A stretch of 64,000 nucleotides of DNA from Prevotella melaninogenica (GCF_018127965.1 NZ_CP072349.1:186001-250000), one strand, 5' to 3'. Positions 17,444 to 26,435 are shown, counted from the stretch's first letter. The notes: a model not told the origin generated them from the letters alone. A program made the numbers and translations.

Positions 17444-17662
17444 TTAAGAGTGTAGTAAAAACAACCTTGCTGTGCATTCTCTTAAAATTATCTTGTAAGA
17501 CAAATCCAGCTCTTTGCTAAATATTGATTTGCAACGAGTTAAAAAAATGATTTTTCTCCTTGAAGTCAGATTTATAGGTATGATTGGTGAGGTCTGCGGA
17601 TAAGCCTTCGTTTCTTCTTTCATCAGCGGGTCCTTCTTCACTTGAATTACGTACTTTGTCAT
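17444..17662 (-). CDS. Small hypothetical protein, possibly a degraded HU-like N-terminus
   Basis: A TATCTTTG promoter box on the minus strand (17694-17701) precedes an ATG at 17662 that opens MTKYVIQVKKDPLMKEETK, giving 72 residues. The opening resembles the start of Bacteroidota HU-like DNA-binding proteins (MAxKYVVQxxxDP). The remainder (LTSRRKIIFLTRCKSIF) does not keep the expected pattern, so this could be a remnant or a fast-evolving small protein. It is separated from the two-TM gene by 64 bp on the same strand. Treat as uncertain. Confidence 0.35.
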   Translation of the reverse strand: MTKYVIQVKKDPLMKEETKAYPQTSPIIPINLTSRRKIIFLTRCKSIFSKELDLSYKIILRECTARLFLLHS

Positions 17663-17996
17663 ATTGATTAGAATTAAAGGGTTTGTAATGCTACAAAGAT
17701 ACAAAATTTCATGATGAAGCCAGTATAATATACAAACTTTCTGCTAAGAGAGATTGATTATTTTCTAATCTCTATTTAAGAGGAATACTTGGAAGAACTA
17801 TTATTTATTATCTAAAGGAGGAAATTATTTGGGGCTTATTAACCATCAATAATAGGACAGGAGAGGATTAATAAGGTTCTTCTGTTAAATGTATAGATTG
17901 TAAATAGATACTATGTCTTTCCGTCTTCTACCAACAACTTATTCCCATTTTATGGACTCTTGTAAATTATTTTCGTGCGGTTCAAAACCAATATAT

Positions 17997-18106
17997 GCTC
18001 TTTTGGCTTCTTAAAGACACCTAATAGGCTTGCAAAAGGTGCCCTTTTGAGATCTTACTAACACCCTTTTGGAGTCCAATTAAGCACCTTTTATGATAGT
18101 ACTTTA
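17997..18106. repeat. Five tandem 22-bp units, GCCCTTTTG family, copy 1
   Basis: Units start at 17997, 18019, 18041, 18063 and 18085. They alternate forms such as GCCCTTTTGAGATC, ACCCTTTTGGAGTCCAATTA and ACCTAATAGGCTTGC. A longer stretch around it (about 17910-18205) is alignable with 23815-24110, so the array sits in a roughly 290-bp dispersed element. The third relative is at 61259. The rest of the 1-kb gap 17705-18731 holds the G/T-rich repeats at 18252 and no supported gene. Confidence 0.85.
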
Positions 18107-18251
18107 TAACTAACTGATTTTGTGTTTGTTACAAACCTGATTTCTATACGTGTATTTGGCATTATATACGGATGTCTTATTTGAAAATATGTAATGATTT
18201 TTCAAAAACGTTATCTTGAATCTTTGGAGTATTGACTGGTGGGTGTTGGGG

Positions 18252-18390
18252 GTTTAATGTTAGGTGTTGATGATGTGAGTTTTGGGTTGTTGGGTGTTTG
18301 ATGATGGGTGTTGGGTGTTTAATGTTGGGTGTTGATGGTATGATTTTAGGATTGTTGGGTGTTTAATGTTAGGTGTTGATGAAATGATAA
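18252..18390. repeat. 44-bp G/T-rich repeats upstream of the GH16 gene
   Basis: GTTTAATGTT-type repeats occur at 18252, 18296, 18317 and 18361, that is steps of 44, 21 and 44 bp, each with a following GGGTGTTGATG or GGTGTTGATG. The plus strand is strongly G/T-biased. The mirror case is the C-rich 44-bp block at 13023 on the other strand. Confidence 0.8.
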
Positions 18391-18731
18391 GGTGGTTGAT
18401 AAAGATAATCTACAATATGAGTTGGCATTTTATATGCTTTTTATTGTTTTTAAGTGAATGGAGGCTTGATTTTTAGATGCTTTTTACTTGTAAGATATAA
18501 AAATATATTTTTTCTCCTCAAAAGATTTTGTTTTCTCAATAATATTTCGCACTTTTGTCCTCAGAATACACTAACGTAAACAAAAGATAATCTAAAAAAC
18601 GGAAAGTCGAGAAAGCTACGTGGGGAAATGTAGACCTATGTTATGTCAAATTCCTTATGTTTTCATCTGTGCTATAGGATGATTCTATGCTTTTCTGATC
18701 GTACCGCTTCAGATAGAATCTTAATAAAATC

Positions 18732-19736
18732 ATGTCACAAAAGAAGAACAACAAGAGATTGCTTGCAGTGCTTACAATGGCATTGTTTTCCATAGTATCA
18801 TTTGCACAGGGAGTCAAGTTGGCGGATGGTGTTGAGCCATTGCCTGCGGATGCAGAAACTCCAGGCTCAGAATATACACTCGTCTTCCATGATGAGTTTA
18901 ATGAGCCGGATGGTACCTTGCCTAATACAAAGGTGTGGAGATACTGTACGCGCCGTCCTCAAGTGACATGGGCACGCTTCTTGAGCAACTCTTCTGAGGT
19001 TGCTTTTATGAAGGATGGTAATCTCGTTCTGCGTGCCATTCCTAATCCTGATAGGTCTAATGATAATGTGGAAATGCTTTCAGGCGGTATCGAAACCAGT
19101 CAGAGCTTTACCTTTCGCTTTGGTCGTGTAGAGTGTCGGGCAATGGTTAATCCTTTTATAGGTAATTTCCCTGCTATCTGGATGATGCCAAAGTCAAAGC
19201 TTGGATGGCCGAAAGGCGGTGAGATTGATATCTTTGAGCAGATTGATAATGAGCAGCGTTGTTATGCAACCGTACACTCTGCGTGGACAAAAAGTCATGG
19301 AAATGAGCCACACTCTGGCAATCTTTGGATGCCAATGAATCGTTATCATACCTATGCCGTAGAGTGGGAAGAGGATGTGCTGACCTTCTTTGCTGATGGT
19401 AAGCGTGTGTTCCAATATAAGAAACAGAATGATAGTCAGGAGCAATGGCCGTTTGATAAGTCTAATTTCTACCTGATTCTCAATCAGTCAGTGGGCAATG
19501 GTTCATGGGCAAAAAAGGCAGATGTCAATCATACCTACGAGATGCGTGTCGATTGGATACGTGTCTATCAAAAGGAAAAGCATATCCCTACGGGTATCGG
19601 CGTTCCAATGACAAAGATACAGGAAAGCACAGAAAGCAATGATATTTATTCGTTGCAGGGTGCTAAGATGGGGACTCATGAGAGCGAATTGCCAAAGGGA
19701 ATCTATGTTCTTAATGGTAAGAAGTTTATTAAATAG
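18732..19736 (+). CDS. Secreted glycoside hydrolase family 16 (beta-glucanase/laminarinase type)
   Basis: A signal peptide (about residues 1-26, ending FAQ) precedes a GH16 beta-jelly-roll. The catalytic motif EIDIFEQ at 164-170 provides the nucleophile Glu164 and acid/base Glu169. AIWMMPK before it and YAVEWEEDVLTFFADGK after it are also family features. GH16 enzymes cleave beta-1,3/1,4-glucans. The last 50 residues (SNDIYSLQGAKMG then LPKGIYVLNGKKFIK) form a short type IX secretion-like sorting tail common in Prevotella, so the enzyme is probably exported to the surface. No SusC/D partners are nearby. The start ATG at 18732 gives a normal basic signal peptide. Confidence 0.9.
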   Translation: MSQKKNNKRLLAVLTMALFSIVSFAQGVKLADGVEPLPADAETPGSEYTLVFHDEFNEPDGTLPNTKVWRYCTRRPQVTWARFLSNSSEVAFMKDGNLVLRAIPNPDRSNDNVEMLSGGIETSQSFTFRFGRVECRAMVNPFIGNFPAIWMMPKSKLGWPKGGEIDIFEQIDNEQRCYATVHSAWTKSHGNEPHSGNLWMPMNRYHTYAVEWEEDVLTFFADGKRVFQYKKQNDSQEQWPFDKSNFYLILNQSVGNGSWAKKADVNHTYEMRVDWIRVYQKEKHIPTGIGVPMTKIQESTESNDIYSLQGAKMGTHESELPKGIYVLNGKKFIK

Positions 19737-19805
19737 GCTTTACCGCAATGGTGGAAAAGCTAAGAAATACAGAAACGATTTACTAACATAAACAAGAAAT
19801 AATCT

Positions 19806-21704
19806 ATGGAAGAACAAATCGAAGTGAAAGAACTCGACAGTGTTGTAGTGCACTTTTCTGGTGACTCAGGTGATGGTATGCAGCTTGCGGGTAACATTTT
19901 CACCACTGTCTCGGCTACAGTCGGCAATGGTGTGTCTACTTTCCCAGACTATCCTGCTGATATCCGTGCCCCGCAAGGCTCCTTGACAGGTGTGAGTGGA
20001 TTCCAGGTTCATATCGGTTCGGGCAAGGTTTATACGCCTGGTGACCTCTGTGACGTTCTTGTAGCAATGAATGCTGCTGCGTTGAAGATGCAGTATAAGC
20101 ATTGTAAGCCTAACAGTACAATCATTATTGATACTGATTCATTCGGACAGCGTGACCTTCAGAAGGCTGAATTCCGCAGTGATGACTATTTAGGCGAGAT
20201 GGGTATCGACCCTGATCGTGTAGTGGCTTGTCCGATAACAAAGATGGTGAAGGACTGTTTGGCTGATACTGGCATGGATAATAAGTCTATGCTAAAGTGC
20301 CGTAATATGTTTGCCTTAGGTCTTGTCTGCTGGCTTTTCAGTCGTGACTTAGAGTTGGTAAACAACTATCTTGAGACAAAGTTTAAGAAGAAACCAGCCA
20401 TTGCAGAGGCGAATATAAAGGTAGTACGTGCAGGATATGACTATGGTCATAACGTACATGCTTCTGTTCCTAATACCTATCGTATTGAGTCAACAGTGAA
20501 AGAGCCTGGCCGTTATATGGATATTACGGGTAATAAGGCTACTGCTTATGGTCTGATGGCTGCGGCTGAGCGTGCTGGCTTGCGTCTTTTCTTAGGTTCT
20601 TATCCTATCACTCCAGCAACAGATATCTTACATGAGTTGTCAAAGCATAAGTCAATGGGTGTGACAACGGTACAGTGTGAGGACGAGATTGCTGGTTGTG
20701 CATCGGCTATTGGTGCTGCTTTCGCTGGTGCTTTGGCTGCTACTTCAACCTCTGGTCCTGGTATCTGTTTGAAGAGTGAGGCAATGAATCTTGCACTTAT
20801 TGATGAGCTTCCATTGGTGATTATCGACGTACAGCGTGGTGGTCCGTCAACGGGTATGCCTACGAAGAGTGAGCAGACTGACCTCTTGCAGGTGCTTTAT
20901 GGTCGTAATGGTGAGAGTCCAATGCCTGTCATTGCAGCGACAAGTCCTACAGATTGCTTCGATGCAGCCTATAATGCTTGTAAGATTGCATTGGAACATA
21001 TGACGCCAGTCGTGCTCCTTACCGATGCATTCATTGCTAATGGTTCTTCTGCTTGGAAGCTTCCAAACATCGAAGATTTGCCTGAAATCCATCCACACTA
21101 TGTCACAGAAGACCAGAAGTATAAGTATACTCCATACAAACGTGACCCTAAGACGTTGGCACGTTACTGGGCTATCCCTGGCACGGAGGGCTATACACAC
21201 ATCCTTGGTGGTTTGGAGAAAGATGGTGAAACAGGTGCTATCTCAACCGATCCTGAGAACCATGACAAGATGGACCACATCCGTTGGAACAAGGTGGCAC
21301 GTATTCCTGTACCTGATTTGACAGTTTTAGGCGACAAGGATGATGCTGATTTACTCATTGTAGGCTTCGGTAGTACATACGGTCATCTCTATTCAGCTAT
21401 GGAGGTGTTGCGTGGTAAGGGACATAAGGTTGCTTTGGCACAGTTCAAGTATGTGAACCCATTGCCAAAGAACACTGCAGAAGTGCTCAGTCGTTACAAG
21501 AAAGTCGTTGTTGCAGAACAAAATCTTGGTCAGCTTGCTGCCCTCTTGCGTATTCGTATCAACCACTTCGCTCCTTATCAGTATAACCAAGTTAAGGGAC
21601 AACCATTCGTTGTCACGGAGTTGGTTACTACTTTCGAGAAACTCCTCAAGGCTCCACTGCCTAAGGAAGAAACTGGTACTTTCTATACGAAGATACTTGA
21701 GTAG
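19806..21704 (+). CDS. korA: 2-oxoglutarate:ferredoxin oxidoreductase, alpha subunit (gamma-alpha fusion)
   Basis: At 632 aa this is the fused gamma+alpha form. The N-terminal gamma domain starts with VVHFSGDSGDGMQLAGN (about 14-30). The alpha domain (about 240 onward) carries GSYPITPATDILHELSKH, GCASAIGAAFAGALAATSTSGPG and the QRGGPSTGMPTKSEQTDL motif of 2-oxoacid oxidoreductases. It pairs with the beta subunit encoded 178 bp downstream. Together they convert 2-oxoglutarate and CoA to succinyl-CoA, passing electrons to ferredoxin in the cytoplasm; the enzyme can also run reductively in anaerobes. Choice of 2-oxoglutarate over other 2-oxoacids is by overall family resemblance. Confidence 0.92.
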   Translation: MEEQIEVKELDSVVVHFSGDSGDGMQLAGNIFTTVSATVGNGVSTFPDYPADIRAPQGSLTGVSGFQVHIGSGKVYTPGDLCDVLVAMNAAALKMQYKHCKPNSTIIIDTDSFGQRDLQKAEFRSDDYLGEMGIDPDRVVACPITKMVKDCLADTGMDNKSMLKCRNMFALGLVCWLFSRDLELVNNYLETKFKKKPAIAEANIKVVRAGYDYGHNVHASVPNTYRIESTVKEPGRYMDITGNKATAYGLMAAAERAGLRLFLGSYPITPATDILHELSKHKSMGVTTVQCEDEIAGCASAIGAAFAGALAATSTSGPGICLKSEAMNLALIDELPLVIIDVQRGGPSTGMPTKSEQTDLLQVLYGRNGESPMPVIAATSPTDCFDAAYNACKIALEHMTPVVLLTDAFIANGSSAWKLPNIEDLPEIHPHYVTEDQKYKYTPYKRDPKTLARYWAIPGTEGYTHILGGLEKDGETGAISTDPENHDKMDHIRWNKVARIPVPDLTVLGDKDDADLLIVGFGSTYGHLYSAMEVLRGKGHKVALAQFKYVNPLPKNTAEVLSRYKKVVVAEQNLGQLAALLRIRINHFAPYQYNQVKGQPFVVTELVTTFEKLLKAPLPKEETGTFYTKILE

Positions 21705-21727
21705 AATAGTTGACGAGTTTACAAGTA

Positions 21728-21870
21728 GACGAGTTAACAAGTTGCTTGCGACGTTGGGAAGTCTACAAGTAGATGAGTTAATGAGTTTACAAGATGCTTG
21801 TTAATAGCCCCAAGCGAATAGAAGTAATCATAATTATGAATTATGAATTATGAATTTTGAATTATGAATT
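21728..21870. repeat. 22-bp-spaced and 9-bp repeats between korA and korB
   Basis: GACGAGTTA, GACGTTGGG and GATGAGTTA start at 21728, 21750 and 21772, 22 bp apart, amid ACAAG repeats. A separate 9-bp tandem run of TTATGAATT fills about 21832-21870, just before korB. The block separates two subunit genes that are normally adjacent, so the operon has been invaded or expanded here. Confidence 0.75.
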
Positions 21871-21882
21871 AAAATAAAAGTC

Positions 21883-22893
21883 ATGAATCAATATACAGCA
21901 CAAGATTTTAAGAAGGGACAACCACGTTGGTGTCCTGGCTGTGGCGACCATTTCTTCCTTGCCAGTTTGCAGAAAGCAATGGCAGAGTTAGGTGTTCCAC
22001 CTTACGAAACAGCCGTTATCAGTGGTATCGGATGCTCAAGCCGATTACCTTATTATGCTAATACATATGCTATGCAGACCATTCACGGTCGTGCAGCAGC
22101 CATCTCTACAGGTGCAAAGGTGACGAATCCAAACCTTACCATCTGGCAGGTTTCGGGCGATGGTGACGCACTTGCCATCGGTGGTAACCACTTTATCCAT
22201 GCGATGCGTCGTAATGTGGACCTGAATATGATTCTTCTGAACAACCGTATCTACGGTCTAACGAAGGGACAGTATTCACCAACCAGTCCACGTGGTTTCG
22301 TTTCTAAGTCAAGTCCTTATGGTACTACGGAAGATCCATTCCGCCCAGCAGAACTCTGTTTTGGTGCGCGTGGTAACTTCTTTGCACGTAGTGTTGCCAG
22401 CGACAATACCGCGACAATTGAAATCCTTAAGGCTGCTTATCAGCATAAGGGTGCTGCCGTTTGTGAGATTTTACAAAACTGTGTCATCTTCAACGATGGC
22501 TGTCACAACTCTGTCTATACCTCACAAGGTCGTAAGGAGAATGCTATTTATGTCAAGCATGGCGAACCATTGATCTTCGGTCCCAACCAAGAGTTTGGAC
22601 TTGTACAAGAAGGCTTCGGCTTGAAGGTGGTTAAAATCGGTGAGAACGGTATTACCCGTGATGACATCCTCGTACATGATGCTCACTGTCAGGATAATAC
22701 CTTACAGCTAAAGCTCGCTATGATGAGCAACGAAGACGGCTTCCCTGTAGCCCTCGGAGTTATCCGTGACGTTGAAGCACCTACCTATGACGCTGCTGTC
22801 AATCAGCAGATAGAAGAGGTGAAGGCGCAGAAGCATTACCATACCTTTATGGAGATGCTCGAAACCAACGATATTTGGGAAGTAAAAGAGTAA
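21883..22893 (+). CDS. korB: 2-oxoglutarate:ferredoxin oxidoreductase, beta subunit
   Basis: CPGCGDH at 17-23 is the conserved Cys motif of this subunit. VSGDGDALAIGGNHFIHAMR and LLNNRIYGLTKGQYSPTSPR form the thiamine diphosphate and Mg-binding region. The 336-aa length is normal. It binds TPP and the iron-sulfur centre and works with KorA. A separate promoter is not obvious between the genes, so it most likely shares korA's transcript through the repeat block. The ATG at 21883 is supported by conservation right from NQYTAQDFKKGQPRWCPGC. Confidence 0.92.
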   Translation: MNQYTAQDFKKGQPRWCPGCGDHFFLASLQKAMAELGVPPYETAVISGIGCSSRLPYYANTYAMQTIHGRAAAISTGAKVTNPNLTIWQVSGDGDALAIGGNHFIHAMRRNVDLNMILLNNRIYGLTKGQYSPTSPRGFVSKSSPYGTTEDPFRPAELCFGARGNFFARSVASDNTATIEILKAAYQHKGAAVCEILQNCVIFNDGCHNSVYTSQGRKENAIYVKHGEPLIFGPNQEFGLVQEGFGLKVVKIGENGITRDDILVHDAHCQDNTLQLKLAMMSNEDGFPVALGVIRDVEAPTYDAAVNQQIEEVKAQKHYHTFMEMLETNDIWEVKE

Positions 22894-22913
22894 AATTTTA
22901 AGACGAAATACAC

Positions 22914-22944
22914 TTGCACGAAAAGAGGAAAAGATGTAACTTTG
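22914..22944 (+). promoter_or_regulatory. Promoter for the LytTR gene
   Basis: TTG at 22914-22916, a 20-bp spacer and TAACTTTG at 22937-22944 match the Bacteroidota promoter. The leader before the ATG at 22970 is about 20 nt. Confidence 0.7.
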
Positions 22945-22969
22945 TGGACAACCAACCATTTAAGACATC

Positions 22970-23803
22970 ATGAGTAGACTAACCTCATTTCTACATAGCA
23001 GGTGTACGATACAGACAAATGCCACTTCCTGGCGCACGAGTGTTGCGTTAGGAGTTGGCATTTTTTTGTTTCTTTACCTCCTACAGCCATTTGGAATCAG
23101 CCAGTATCGGGGTAATACATTCCTGATGTGTCTTGGTTTTTGTGTCATGACTATCTTCGTTCAATGGCTTTGTGCTTTCCTTTTCTTCAAAAGACCATTA
23201 CGAAAAAATGTCCCAATCACCAATGGTTATATAATTCTTTATAGTGTTGCTATCGAGTTGGCAATGGCAATCTCTATGACGCTCTATGCTGCTTTCTTCT
23301 TCCAGATGCCATTAACATGGCGGCTATTCAGTATATTCTTTTATTGGACATTCCTTGTTTGGGTAATCGTTACGGCTATTTTTACGTTGGTAAACTATAA
23401 CCGTATGTTGAATAGTAGACTGGAAGAAATGATAAAGAAGACTACGGATGAGCAGGAGGATATCCTCATTACATTGCATGATCAGAACCTGCGGGGAACC
23501 GACCTCACGTTGCCTATCAACAATCTACTCTATATCGAAGCTCGAAAAAACAATGTCTGCGTATGTTATCTAAAAGAAGGTAAGATACACAAAACCGAAC
23601 TTCGTTCTACGTTGACAGCCTTGAAAGATGACCTTCCTTACGATAATATCTTTCAATGTCATCGTTCCTTCCTTGTGAATATCAATAACATTTCTTCTGC
23701 AAAAGGCAATTCCAACGGCTATCAGCTGCGCCTTTCAGGTTGTGATGACTTCATTCCAGTCTCTCGTACCTTTGTTCCCGGTCTTCGCCACTTCGTTGAT
23801 TAA
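22970..23803 (+). CDS. Membrane-anchored LytTR DNA-binding regulator
   Basis: Four membrane helices occupy about residues 22-150 (GVGIFLFLYLLQPFG, CLGFCVMTIFVQWLCAFLFF, ILYSVAIELAMAISMTLYA, FFYWTFLVWVIVTAIFTLV). A LytTR domain follows at about 175-277, with LPINNLLYIEARKNNVCVCY, the recognition region HRSFLVNINNISS and a final SRTFVPGLR. There is no receiver domain, so it is not a standard response regulator. It would sense something in or across the inner membrane and bind DNA directly. LytTR proteins of this kind are common in Bacteroidota, usually of unknown signal. It has its own promoter and does not share korAB's strand context in an obvious operon. Confidence 0.88.
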   Translation: MSRLTSFLHSRCTIQTNATSWRTSVALGVGIFLFLYLLQPFGISQYRGNTFLMCLGFCVMTIFVQWLCAFLFFKRPLRKNVPITNGYIILYSVAIELAMAISMTLYAAFFFQMPLTWRLFSIFFYWTFLVWVIVTAIFTLVNYNRMLNSRLEEMIKKTTDEQEDILITLHDQNLRGTDLTLPINNLLYIEARKNNVCVCYLKEGKIHKTELRSTLTALKDDLPYDNIFQCHRSFLVNINNISSAKGNSNGYQLRLSGCDDFIPVSRTFVPGLRHFVD

Positions 23804-23814
23804 TATCTATTCAT

Positions 23815-24110
23815 TAGTATGTTTTTCCGTCTTCTACAAGCGACTTATTCCCTTATTACTTGATATCTGTAAACTATTTTCATACGTTTTGAAATCAATC
23901 CATACTCTTTTGGCTTCTAAAAGACGCCTAATTGACTTGCAAAAGGTGCCCTTTTGAGGTCCAACTAACGCCCTTTTGAAGTCCAATTAAGCACCTTTTC
24001 TTTTACTACTTTGTAACCATTTGATTTCCTGTTAGTTATAAACCTGCTTTTTATGCGTGTTTTTATCCTTGTTCATAGCTGTTTTACTTGAAATTATGTA
24101 ATGATTTTTC
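23815..24110. repeat. About 295-bp dispersed element with five 22-bp units, copy 2
   Basis: Units start at 23904, 23926, 23948, 23970 and 23992. GCCCTTTTGAGG and GCCCTTTTGAAG are the clearest pair. Flanks on both sides (for example CTTTTGGCTTCT before, and TAATGATTTTTCA near the end) align with 17910-18205. The remainder of the gap to 24563 has a stretch at 24151-24213 alignable to 36121-36200, and otherwise nothing I can support. Confidence 0.85.
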
Positions 24111-24563
24111 ACCATGCAATCTATGTTTTTGAAGTATTAAGATGAAAGTTTTTTTTCTGAAATAGGGAGTGATAAACTAAAGCTATTACATAAAAAGGCA
24201 CACTGAGGAAAGGACTAAGACGGTGCAAGAGAAAGTTTTGTGGCGTAGTTAGTAATAGAAATATTCAGTTACTATTAAAAAAATACTGGTAATCTTCCCA
24301 TAAAACCATACTGTTTGCTATTATATTCTTACCTTTGTAAGGTGATATTCTGAAATCGAATGTAATGATAAATCTAAACTAAAAAATACTTCAAAGAAAT
24401 TAGAAATATGGGAAAGATACGTTATTTTCGCTTGTTGTAGGTGTTGCGATGCGGCATGAAGTGTTTTCTATAAATCAAGGTGGCAACTATCTCTTTTAGA
24501 TAACGAAACAGCTATTAAAAAGAGGTTTTAGTCATATCTTTTAAATATTTTTCTAAGTTTCTC

Positions 24564-24595
24564 AAAAAAAAGTTCCTAAATCCGTGCAGTCTTTT
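24564..24595 (+). promoter_or_regulatory. Shared upstream motif, copy 1 (candidate ECF sigma target)
   Basis: An A-run ending AAGTT at 24564-24574 is followed 9 bases later by GTGCAGTCTTTT (24584-24595). The same arrangement, with a spacer one base shorter, lies at 26365-26392 before the radical SAM gene. No TAnnTTTG box is seen in the immediate region. The pair is a candidate promoter read by the sigma domain encoded just downstream, but the spacing is short for a classical ECF -35/-10 pair. Confidence 0.5.
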
Positions 24596-24637
24596 AAGCA
24601 AAACATGCTCCTTTTAATAAAAAGCTATGGTATATCT

Positions 24638-26344
24638 ATGAAAATAGATGTTAATATAGACGCATGTAAACAGGGAGAACGTGAGGCTCTCGGAAATTTA
24701 TATAAGGCATATTCCGACAGATTAAAGAGAATATGCCTGCACTATGTGGAAGATGAAAGTACGGCAGAAGATATTTTGCACGATGCTTTTCTCATCATTT
24801 TTACCTCTATTAATTCGCTGAAGGACAACTCAAAATTGGAAGGATGGATGATAACGATTGTGAGAAACCTTTCGTTGAGATTCCTACAAAGTACAGAAAA
24901 AAGTAATATTCTTTTATCCAGTCTGGGAAAAGATGTGTTGAGCGAAGAAGACGATAAAGAAAAGAATATAGAGCTGGAGTTGTTGCTGTCAGCGATAGAA
25001 CTGTTACCAGAGGGGAACCGAGAAATATTCAAACTCTCAGTGTTGGACGGTCTTTCACATAAGGAAATAGGAGATCTGCTTGGTATCAATCCACATAGTT
25101 CTTCTTCGCAGTTGGCTCGGGCAAAGAAAATGCTGCGTGTCATATTGATTAAGTATTGGATGCTGTTCTTGCTTCCAATCCTGATACCTGTCTATATCTA
25201 TTTCGTAACGAGGGACAAGTTCGTTGACACATCTGATAATAGGTCAACGGCTTTAGATACTCATCATAACTTTCCAAAACGAGTTCAACAAAATGGAGCT
25301 ACTTCTCAAAAGAATGGGCAGCCAAGGTATTCTATACCTTCAAGCGCTACTGGAAATGATAGGTGTGTTTTGGCAGAAAAGACTCTTTCTACTGAAGATA
25401 TTTCATCACGAATAATAACAGATAGTATAGAAATCAGACAGCAAATTGTATCATTTCATGAGGACTCCTTGCAGAAATATCTTGCTAAAATTAGAGTAAG
25501 TATAGACGACTCAGTGCTTCACATTCCACAAATTTCGGAAGATAAAATATTGGCATCGAATGAAAGTATGAAGGTCGATGTAAATCATAAGAAGAAATAT
25601 ACGTGGAAAATTAACTTTGGTTATTCCTCAAATACATCGGGTAATACAATATCTAACTTCAATTATCTGTCAGTTATCGATTATGCAAATGGTGGTGCAG
25701 CTGCTAAACTTTACACTTGGACAGATTTAGAGAACTATTATACTCGGAATAATGCTTTGATGGATTCTGTCGAGAGAGCGAGAATGTCCTTGATACTGCG
25801 TGAACATCCAACAGATGGCAATAGTTCATTGGGGGAGGTCGCACATCATAGTCGCCCTAAGACCTTTGGATTTTCCATTAATAAGCAATTAAGTCCAAAG
25901 TGGACTTTCGGGACAGGTATAACTTACACCAGACTAAAATCAGAATTTGAAAGCGAGTATAACAGGGCAAGACTGGTGAAAACCCAGAAAATAGATTATG
26001 TTGGCATACCATTGAGACTGACCTATCAAGTATGGTCAAAAGGACGGTTCAATGCATATATGACAGGTGGTATGGCATTAGAAATGCCTGTCCACAGTTC
26101 GCTTGAAAAGAAGTACATCATAACAGCCGACTCGTTGTACACGTTGAAGAGGGACATCAAGCCACGTTCTCAGTGGTCTGTAAACTTAGGTGCTGGTGTG
26201 CAGTACAAGCTATTCAAACCTTTCAGCTTGTATATAGAACCAAATATGTTCTATTATTTTAGAAATGGTAGTAGTCTCGAAACTTACCGTACAGAGCATC
26301 CGTTTATCATTACCGTACCATTCGGATTACGGCTTACTTGGTAA
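24638..26344 (+). CDS. ECF sigma factor fused through one TM helix to an outer-membrane beta-barrel
   Basis: Numbering from the ATG at 24638 (568 aa): residues 14-82 are sigma region 2 (GNLYKAYSDRLKRICLHYV, DILHDAFLIIF, LEGWMITIVRNLSLRFL). Residues 115-168 are sigma region 4 with the helix-turn-helix LDGLSHKEIGDLLGINPHSS. Residues 172-190 are one hydrophobic helix (YWMLFLLPILIPVYIYFV). About 125 mostly polar residues follow, then a PorT-like barrel from about 318 (WKINFGYSSN, FGFSINKQLSPKWTFGTGITYTRLKS) ending FGLRLTW with the terminal aromatic. The reading frame is uninterrupted. An upstream GTG at 24584 would add 18 residues, but it falls inside the shared promoter-like motif, so I prefer 24638. 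ECF sigma, membrane segment and barrel are normally separate proteins in this phylum. Confidence 0.85.
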   Translation: MKIDVNIDACKQGEREALGNLYKAYSDRLKRICLHYVEDESTAEDILHDAFLIIFTSINSLKDNSKLEGWMITIVRNLSLRFLQSTEKSNILLSSLGKDVLSEEDDKEKNIELELLLSAIELLPEGNREIFKLSVLDGLSHKEIGDLLGINPHSSSSQLARAKKMLRVILIKYWMLFLLPILIPVYIYFVTRDKFVDTSDNRSTALDTHHNFPKRVQQNGATSQKNGQPRYSIPSSATGNDRCVLAEKTLSTEDISSRIITDSIEIRQQIVSFHEDSLQKYLAKIRVSIDDSVLHIPQISEDKILASNESMKVDVNHKKKYTWKINFGYSSNTSGNTISNFNYLSVIDYANGGAAAKLYTWTDLENYYTRNNALMDSVERARMSLILREHPTDGNSSLGEVAHHSRPKTFGFSINKQLSPKWTFGTGITYTRLKSEFESEYNRARLVKTQKIDYVGIPLRLTYQVWSKGRFNAYMTGGMALEMPVHSSLEKKYIITADSLYTLKRDIKPRSQWSVNLGAGVQYKLFKPFSLYIEPNMFYYFRNGSSLETYRTEHPFIITVPFGLRLTW

Positions 26345-26364
26345 ATGGAGAGAATAAATTGATA

Positions 26365-26392
26365 AAAAAGTTACAAAACTGTGCAGTCTTTT
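26365..26392 (+). promoter_or_regulatory. Shared upstream motif, copy 2 (before the radical SAM gene)
   Basis: AAAAAAGTT at 26365-26372 is followed by ACAAAACT and GTGCAGTCTTTT at 26381-26392, matching the site before the sigma/barrel gene. It lies 44 bp before the ATG at 26436 and 20 bp after the stop of the fusion gene. Confidence 0.5.
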
Positions 26393-26435
26393 TTTTGTTT
26401 TCTACTCTTACAATAAAAGACAAAACTTAAAAAAG

